A stretch of DNA of 64,000 nucleotides, taken from the NCBI RefSeq assembly GCF_030435805.1, contig NC_081299.1, forward strand, positions 33,226,001-33,290,000, given 5' to 3'. Each line of letters opens with the position of its first letter. Position 1 is the stretch's first letter. Made by a program: the position numbers and the translations under genes. Below, piece by piece: positions 56,405-64,000 of this stretch. Source of the DNA: Mustela lutreola (taxonomy: Eukaryota; Chordata; Mammalia; Carnivora; Mustelidae). The notes beneath the pieces are model-generated. The model ran no database searches. It was not told the DNA's origin and saw nothing but the letters and a program-made list of their open reading frames with translations.

Positions 56405-56741
56405 GTGATTAGGGATTTTTTTTTTTTGAGAAGATGAATAATATTGATAATAGTCTAGCCAGACTGATCAGGAAGAACAAGATAAAATACAGATTTCCAA
56501 TGCCAGGAATAAGAAAAGTAACATCCATATGGATTCCACAGATACTAAAGGGATTTCATAGATATTATGAAAAACTTTATTCCAATAAATCAGATATCTT
56601 ATATGAAATAGACAAATTTGTTGAAAGACATTAATGAACCAGAGCTCATTTGACAAAAATAGGAGAGCTGATAAGCACATATCTATTTTAAATTTTGAAT
56701 GTGGCATTAAAACCTTTTCACAAAGAAAACTCCAGACTTAG
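56405..56741 (+). repeat. LINE-1 segment 1 (ORF2 before RT), sense
   Basis: Reads aataatattgataatagtct, agactgatcaggaagaacaa (NNIDNSLARLIRKNK), cttattccaataaatcagat, ending caaagaaaactccagactta. Confidence 0.8.
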
Positions 56742-57938
56742 TTCCATACAAGTTTTAGGATCATTTGTTCCAGCTCTTTAAAAATGCCGATGGCGTTTTA
56801 ATAGGGATGGCATTGAAAGTGTAAATTGCTCTGGGCAGGATAGACGTTTTAACAATGTTTATTCTTCCAATCCATCAACGTGGAATGTTTTTCCATCTTT
56901 TTGTGTCTTCCTCAATTTATTTCATAACTGTTCTATAGTTTCTTTTTTTTTTAAGATTTTATTTATTTATTTGACAGACAGAGATCACAAGTTGGCAGAA
57001 AAACAGGCAGAGAGAGGGGGAAGCAGGCTCCGTGCTGAGCAGAGAGCCTGATGTGGGGCTCAATCCCAGGACCCTGGGATCATGACCTGAGCCAAACACA
57101 GAGGCTTAATCCACTGAACCACCCAGGCACCCCTGTTCTGTAGTTTCTAGCGTATAAACAGTTTACCTCTTTGGTTAGGTTTATTTTTAGGTGTCTTACG
57201 GATTTTGTTGCTACTGTGATTGGAATCGATTTCTTAATTTCTTTCTATAGTTACATTGTTAGCATATAGAAAAGCAGCTGATTTCTGGGCATTGATTTTG
57301 TATCCTGTTGCGTTGATGGATTGCTGTATGAGTTCTAGTGGGGTCTTTTGGGTTTTCCACATAAAGTATCATGTTATCTGTGAACAGGGAGAGTTTGACT
57401 TCTTCTTTGCCAATTTGGATGCATTTTATTTCTTTTTGTTGTCTGATTGCTGAGGCTAGGACTTCTAGCACTGTGTTGAACAATAGTGGTGAGAGTGGGC
57501 ATCCCTGTTGTGTTCCTGACCTTAAAGGAACACAGCTTTCCTCAGCTTTTTCCTCAGCTTTCCTCCACTGACAATGATATTTGCTGTGGGCTTTTCATAG
57601 ATGGTTTTTATTATATTGAGGAATGTTCCCTCTATTCCTATACTTTAAGGAGTTTTAATCAGGAATGGATATTGTATTTTGTCAGTTGCTGTTTCTGCAT
57701 CCATTGAGAGGATCATGTAGTTCTCTCTTTTCTTTTATTGATGTGTTCTAGCACATTGATTGATTTGCAAATGTTGAACTACCCTTGCATCCCAGGCACA
57801 AAACCCACTTAGTCTGGTGAATAATCCTATTGGATCCTATTAGCTAGGATCTTGTTGAGCATTTTGGCATCCATGTTCAGGGATATTGGTTTGTAATTCT
57901 CCTTTTTGATGGGGTCTTTGCTTGGTTTTGGGGCAATA
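56742..57938 (-). repeat. LINE-1 segment 2 (RT region), inverted
   Basis: Reversed RT domain: ttccatacaagttttaggat, ttattcttccaatccatcaa, atcatgttatctgtgaacag, gaggctaggacttctagcac, ttgatggggtctttgcttgg. One SINE inside (56945-57133). Confidence 0.9.
56945..57133 (-). repeat. CanSINE in inverted LINE-1 segment
   Basis: Antisense copy, with tgttctatagtttct before and tgttctgtagtttct after. Confidence 0.96.
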
Positions 57939-58830
57939 GACACATGAAAAAATGCTCAACATCACTAGCCATCAGAGAAATACAAATCAAAACCACAATG
58001 AGATACCACCTTACACCAGTTAGAATGGCAAAAATTAACAAGACATGTAACAATAAATGTTGGCAAGGATGTGGAGAAAGGGGAACCCTCCTACACTGTT
58101 GGTTGGAATGCAAGCTGGTGCAACCACTCTGGAAAACAGAATGGAAGTTCCTCAAGATGTTAAAAATAGAGCTACCCTACAACCCAGCAATTGCACTACT
58201 GGGTATTTGTCCCAAAGATACAAATGTAGTGCAAAGAAGGGCACATGCACTCCAGTGTTCATAGCAGCAATGTCCACAATAGCCAAACTGCGGAAGGAGC
58301 CAAGATATCCTCCAACAGATAAGTGGATAAAGAAGATGGATGTACAGTATATTACTCAGCCATCAGAAGGGCTGTATACCTACCATTTGCATCGACATTA
58401 AAGGGTATTAACCTAAGAGAAATAAGTCAAGCAGGGAAAAAGAATTATCATATGGTTCCACAAATATGTGGAATATAGGGAATAGGGCAGAGGATCATAG
58501 GAGAAGGGAGGGAAACCTGAATTGGAAGAAATCAGAGAGGGAGAAAAACCATGGGATTCTGGATTCTGGGAAACAAAGGTTGCAGAAGGGCGGGGAGGGA
58601 TGGGGCAAAGGGGTAACCGGGTGATGAGCATTAAGAAGGGCATGTGATGGGACAAATAATACATTATATGTTAATAAAAATAATAACTTAAAAAAAGAAG
58701 GGCATGTGATCTGATGAGCACTGGGTATTATACACAACTAATGAATCATTGAACAATACATCAAAAATGTACTATATTATGTATTACATAATGTACATAT
58801 TGCTAATTGAACTTAATTTAAAAAGGAGAG
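57939..58830 (+). repeat. LINE-1 segment 3 (ORF2 end and 3' UTR), sense
   Basis: agacacatgaaaaaatgctc, actgttggttggaatgcaag, ctacccta caacccagca ORF2 text ([21 protein letters not shown]), then a 3' UTR that appears twice in its last part: agaagggcatgtgat occurs near 58635 and near 58696. Confidence 0.9.
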
Positions 58831-59059
58831 AGAGAGACTAATAGAGAGGCAGGGAAGTGTTCCGGAAGGAAGGGGCACCAGAAGGACACAGGTCCAGGTG
58901 CAGCTTACCAGCTGTTGGCCTCAGAGGAATGGTGATGATTATGACCATGACCATTACAATGACCACAACTTCTTCCATCCCTCAAACACATACCATAATT
59001 CTAGTGTCAGATGCTTAAATATTCCATTTCGCTTAGTCCTAGAACAAAAATGTGAAATT

Positions 59060-59165
59060 CACACTTTTCTCCAAATTTTATAGTTTAAGGAACTGAGGCT
59101 TGGAAAGATGAAATAACTTGCCTGAGTAACAAGTAGGGACAGACTGGGATTTGAACCACGTTCAG
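59060..59165 (-). repeat. MIR SINE remnant
   Basis: aaggaactgaggcttggaaa, gatgaaataacttgcctgag, agactgggatttgaaccacg. Confidence 0.85.
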
Positions 59166-59559
59166 GACTGAATGACAAGGACTAGACAGTTGGCACCACA
59201 CAGCCCGGCTCAGTAGACGAGCTCCCTTATCTGCTCAGTCATTTATGGATGCGCCAGCCCCTCTAGGATGTTAGATCTCTGCTTCCTGTCCCAGAGATGC
59301 CAGATTCGAAAGTTTCATCCTTTTTTCGGGAGGAAGGAAATGACCACTCCACAAGCACAGTCCCCTCTTGCTTGAGAAGTGTGACCTGGGTGGGGGTTCC
59401 ACTCTGCAGGCGGGCATCCAGGTTCCTGCCCTGGCTATAGGGTGTCCGGCTGCCAGCTAGGGAAAAACTAGCTTGACCCTTAATACTGCTCACTTACTGC
59501 TGTTAGTATGGGATCTGCCACAACTAAGTCCCTTCTATGGACCAGCACTTGTGCTCAGC

Positions 59560-59685
59560 ACCTTACACGTACCTCCTTAGTCCTCACAGCATTGCTTTCT
59601 GTTCTAAATATGATGAAAATGAGGCTCAGAGAGGGGAAGTGATTTTCCCAAGGTCACGTGGCAAGAAGGGTAGGGACAACATTCG
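59560..59685 (-). repeat. MIR SINE remnant
   Basis: gtacctccttagtcctcaca, gaaaatgaggctcagagagg, ttttcccaaggtcacgtggc. Confidence 0.85.
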
Positions 59686-60804
59686 ACCACCAATCTGTCT
59701 GGCATTTTCTTCCCTGTCTTGCCCAACAAACACTGGCTTTGTATCTTCTGGAACTTTAGAACCTAAGCCTGGGGCAGAGAATGATGTAGAGATAAACAGT
59801 TATGAGAGAAAATATATCAAAATCTAGGACTCTGTTGTGCATCACCTGTTCCCTGTGCCCTGGGTAGGGCTGCCCCATGTCAGGCAACCAGAAGGCTCAT
59901 GACTGCTAACATAGACCATATCAAGTCCAAATTCAGATACATTTTGAGAGCAAAAAGGAGAGCTTGAAACAATGACAGGAGTTCATTGATTTACAGCAGG
60001 AATAAGCCAGAACTGTTCCACAAAAAGCAGTGTATGAGATCACCCTACCCAATCCCATCCTTGCCTGTCTTGTCTCCCCACAGTTGGAGCCAAGCACTGT
60101 AACTGAGACTTGTCAGCCCTAAAAATCTATGTTGTCTGGATGTGCTATGTCTCTAGAATAACATCCAGTTTTTCTCACTGCTGGCTTGTCCAACTTTGCC
60201 CTCTAAATATGTTACCAAGAGTTCTTTGTTCTTGACCTTGAGAACCTGTCCTTGAGGATGACTTGCTCTTTTCAGAACCCCTTCCAGTTCCCAGGTCTCA
60301 ACCAATTCTGCCCCCTCAGGTCCCATCCAGTGTTCTGTAGACAAACACCCTTTGAACTCTAAGTATCACTTGAGCTGGATTCTTCATCACTGACTTCTAG
60401 CAAGGTTAAAAAAGTACTCCCGTTTGTTCTCAAATCCCCCAGTACCCAAACTAGACTTCATCTTGCCCTGAACTTCACCTTCATTGCCACACTCCTCAGA
60501 ATTTTAATTCTACCTCGCTGGACTACACCATCACTCATAGTTGTTTGGTGCCTCCCACCCATGGGGCAGTCTCCTTTCCAGTGAGCCTTGTCCTGTTAAT
60601 GAGGCCAAGCCAGTCTTCTGCCTTTCTCTCCTGGAATTCCAGAAGGACCCAAGAGAGCACGTAGCAGGGGAGAGTGTCTTCCAAGTTGACCCGAGAAAGA
60701 CTGTACATCTGTGCTGACCTTTGACCATCTGGCACCTACATCTACAGCCTGACTGTACACAACCTATAAACCAGCATTGCACCTTGACCATAGAGATGCT
60801 GCAG

Positions 60805-60970
60805 AAGAATGATCTCTAATCCGGCAGATCTAGGTTCAAATTCAGACAATATATTTATCTGCTAGGAGGTATGAACAAGCCACTAATTCTCTTAAACTCC
60901 TGACTACCAAATGGCTTGCTGACCTTTGTTGCAAGGGTGAATTGTATTATGTGTTGTGCCCAGTGTACCA
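60805..60970 (+). repeat. MIR SINE remnant
   Basis: gatctaggttcaaattcaga, gaacaagccactaattctct, ctgactaccaaatgg, diverged. Confidence 0.6.
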
Positions 60971-63449
60971 TATGATCAAAGTAAGTGCACAGTACTAGGC
61001 AGTTATTGCTAATGCAATAGGTTTTGTAGCATTTACGCCGTAATGAGGTCTGTGGCCTTGGATAATGGCAGTTATAAGGACACTAGTATTAGCAACATTT
61101 ACGCTGTCCGTATCCAAGCCTTAGGCACACAATCATGGGTAAGATGCTGGGAACATAGAGATACATATGTGTGCTTCTGAAGGAAACAAAGCACATCTTA
61201 CTAGTACAATCACTATGTCACACAGAAACATGGTAGCTCAGCTGTAGGACTCCTCCCTCCTCTTCAGTCTCAGTGGGAAGAAGTTTCAGTCCCTAGTGGA
61301 AATTTAAGAAGGATGCCCAGCTCACTAGCTCTAGGGGCCAAGCCTGAAGTGTCTTGTGGCATTAAACTCCCTGGCCCAGGCTCTCATCCAGCCCAGTGGC
61401 TCTGTGTTGCATTTACGAGCGTGGGCAAAGAATCCTCAAGGCTTTTCAGAGATCAGAAATACACTCTCTAAACCCACTGTAGTATGAAGAGGACCTCCAG
61501 GTCTGCTGGCTGGAAGCTCTTCCCTGCACTTAATAGGGACGCTGTCTCCCCTGTAAGCCACCATGCTAAGGTGAAGGGCTGAATCCTTCTATACTGTATG
61601 AGACTAAGAGAAAGCAGGCTGTTGGTACCACGGGAGGGAAGGAGACTACTAAAGCAGAACAAGGTACTGATCATTTGTACATGGGACTGAGGGAGGGACT
61701 GGGGGGTTCCTTCCCTGAGCACCTCCAAGATTGACAAAGAAGCCCAGTCTTCTCTACCCCAGCACTGGGGAAGGAGATAAGGGGGGACCTGCCTCACTGA
61801 AAAGGAGCAGGATCTCTAGTGCACTTCCTAGACTTGCACAGGTCCCTCTCAGGAGCACCCTACCAGCCCCATGCCCAGAATGGGTGCTAGGGCCCTTGAT
61901 AAGGCATCCTCTTTCATTTTGTGCACCCAAAGAGCAAAGGTTGGGAAGGAACAGCAAATTGTTGGCAAGTAGAGAAAGGAGAGCAGTTTTGAATATGGCA
62001 TTTTCCTAGCCCAAGTGCTTGATCTAATTGTTTCTTCATTGGTGCTTTGAGACACAGTCATGCAGTGATTAGAGCCTGGCAGACTATGCAATCAGAGACC
62101 CAGTCCTGGAGCAGGTGCCCAAAGCAGCCTGCCAGTCCCTGCTAGATAGTGTAGAGAGACCTAAAAGAGACATAACCTCTGCCTACATCCTGGCTGGGAG
62201 GACAGTACACAAAATGGATAGGGCTAGACTGGTTGAGTAAGGAGAAGGAAATCCAAAGCTGAGCCTTGGAAGTCAATGGAATGTGGAGAAGCAGAAAGAG
62301 TTACAGAAGGCATTCCCACAGATAAACAGCTCAATAGGAAGACAGTGTAGATCACCATGGCACATGTGGCTGATACTAAGAAAGCTGGGTAGCTTGAAAG
62401 ATCTGTGGCTCAGATAGGAGGGCATCTCAACTGCCCAGACTAGGGTCCTTTGGGGCCCATGCTGTTAACATCATGGCTCTGAAGTCTCCGTGAGGTACTG
62501 GTGAATTACAGACCTGGAAATGTTTGGAGACAGATGGGAGACTCCTTAAATTCCAGTCTAATGAGGCATGAGAACAGGCAGGATAGATGACAGTACCAGT
62601 GGCGGGTGGGTGGACCGGGAAGAAGATCACCAAGAAGCCCCTGAAAAAGCCCAGTCTGGGGTGTGGACATTGTGAAAGAAAGATTTGATCTCTTCCTTCT
62701 TTGCAGCCCTCATCCTCTGGGCTTTGGGGTTGGCCACTGGCACTGCTGACCAGTCTTAATCTCTTCAAAAATTTCCCCTCAATGTGTAAGACTCTGAGCT
62801 TCCCTAGTTCTCCTCTTTGCTTCACAAACATCTCTGATCTAGGACCTCTTTCTTTTTCATCCAATTGCTGGTGTTCCCTAAAGATCTACACAAAAATATG
62901 AACCATTTTCTTTTGCCCAGACAGCCTCAAACAATGTTTCCATCTTCAAGATTCCCCCAGCACCCCGTGGCAATGAGTCCCTACAATCGTGTTTTCAACC
63001 CTGTCCTCTGGAGCCTCAGATGCTTGAAAATGCCAGGATAGCTCCTCTCTCTTCCCTCTACCCCTCCTTCCACTCAGCTGCCCATTATCTAAATGCCCCA
63101 AAGTGAGCCCTGTCATTAGATCAGATATATTTCGCATGATCTCCGCTAAGGAGGAGATATGACACATGAAGGATGTGGGACTCTGAGAGACTAAGTGACT
63201 TAGGATCAGGTTAAGAGGCTACAAGATTCAGGTGTGTTGACACCAAGTCTACAGTCTATGTATTCTCCTCTGGTCTCACATCTTCAACTCCCAGAAGGAA
63301 TCTTGCTGACGCAGTCCTGGTCAGCGGACTGCCCAGCTCAGCTTTTCCCTTGATGTTCATGGCACAGGTTCACAGGTGATCACAGGTCTTCAGTCTGCTA
63401 TTCCTGGGATCAAAGAATAACAGAGATCGCAGTTTTCTTTGGAGTGGGC

Positions 63450-63770
63450 AAGTCTGACAGCCTCACTTAAAAATGGGACTGTGAAGTTCACAGAAGGATA
63501 TGGAGTTACCCAAGATCACACAGCAAATCAGGGACATAGTAAGGATCAGCCCTTTACTCTTCTTATTTCCGGATTCATTCCACTTGTACTAATCCCTTTA
63601 TTTGTCTAGCATTTTATATTTTGCCAAATGTCTTGACATACAGAATCTCATATGCTCCTTCCCATTACTCTGTACCTAGATTCTTCATATCTAACAGGTG
63701 GGTTGACTGAGGCCAATGGAAGTGAAGGGACTTGCCCAAGGTCACACAGCTGGGTAAGTGACAACCACGG
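63450..63770 (-). repeat. Two MIR-like remnants
   Basis: 63450-63550: aaaaatgggactgtgaagtt, ttacccaagatcacacagca. 63640-63770: gacttgcccaaggtcacaca, gctgggtaagtg. Both are reversed MIR cores. Confidence 0.7.
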
Positions 63771-64000
63771 GACATTCAGAAAGAGCGGAATTTAAAATGT
63801 GGTCATGGGGTAGTAACTATAAGAATTCAACAGAAAATCTTCCAGGTATCTAAGCACAGGATATAAAGGGGGATCTGGGGGTACAAGTCAGGAGCCAGAG
63901 TCACACTCTCAGTGGCTTGGGCTGTGAGGTCTCTTCTTTGCTGCCCTGCATGTCTGCTCTATCATTTCTGCAAGGCTGCCACTTTTCCTCTCTATTGTGC

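Larger units (their letters stand above)
58831..64000. other. Mostly unique DNA, no gene seen
   Basis: No OR, no CanSINE and no LINE-1 in the last 5 kb, in contrast to the rest. MIRs at about 59060-59165, 59560-59685, 60805-60970, 63450-63550 and 63640-63770. Open frames here overlap on both strands and are short. Confidence 0.5.

Overview
The window is mammalian nuclear DNA from a carnivore. The evidence is about two dozen copies of the tRNA-Lys-derived carnivore SINE (CanSINE/SINEC): a gggcgcctgggtggctcag head, a CT-rich middle and an aaataaataaataaaatctt tail. The SINE subtype and a young L1 3' end seen several times fit a caniform, most likely an arctoid such as a mustelid. That refinement comes from memory of the repeat families, not from a search.

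The only genes I can support are four class II (tetrapod-type) olfactory receptor (OR) coding exons. OR-A (4697-5644, +) and OR-D (45902-46843, -) are intact. OR-B (12276-13222, -) is full length but carries one missing base. OR-C (31369-32316, -) is full length but has two stop codons in its N-terminal region. B, C and D share one strand and are closely similar, so they look like a tandem paralogue set. A is more diverged and points the other way. Each of the four ATGs has an AG within about 10 nt upstream, and for B, C and D it follows a good pyrimidine tract, as expected when the coding exon is the 3' exon of an OR gene.

Most of the rest is layered repeat. 1.6-3.6 kb: old LINE-1 with SINEs. 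10.8-11.3 kb: two SINEs in tandem sharing one target site. 14.4-15.3 kb: LINE-2. 15.8-16.3 kb: possible LTR. 21.4-24.0 kb: a SINE split by LTR material, itself split by a polyadenylated retrocopy. 24.1-27.3 kb: MLT1-type LTR, then rearranged LINE-1. 30-31.2, 34, 35.8-37.9, 39-42.8, 52.6-53.2 and 55.9-58.8 kb: LINE-1. 34.4-35.3 and 49.5-49.8 kb: LINE-2. The 59-64 kb end and the 4.7-9, 11.3-14 and 18-21 kb stretches are mostly unique sequence with scattered MIRs.

Nothing here amounts to a new gene system. The observations most worth a second look are a SINE-LINE-1 chimera inside one target-site duplication (41325-42799), the nested retrocopy (22404-23675), repeated use of one target site (10805-11250), an internally inverted LINE-1 (56405-58690), and non-canonical residues in otherwise intact OR-D.
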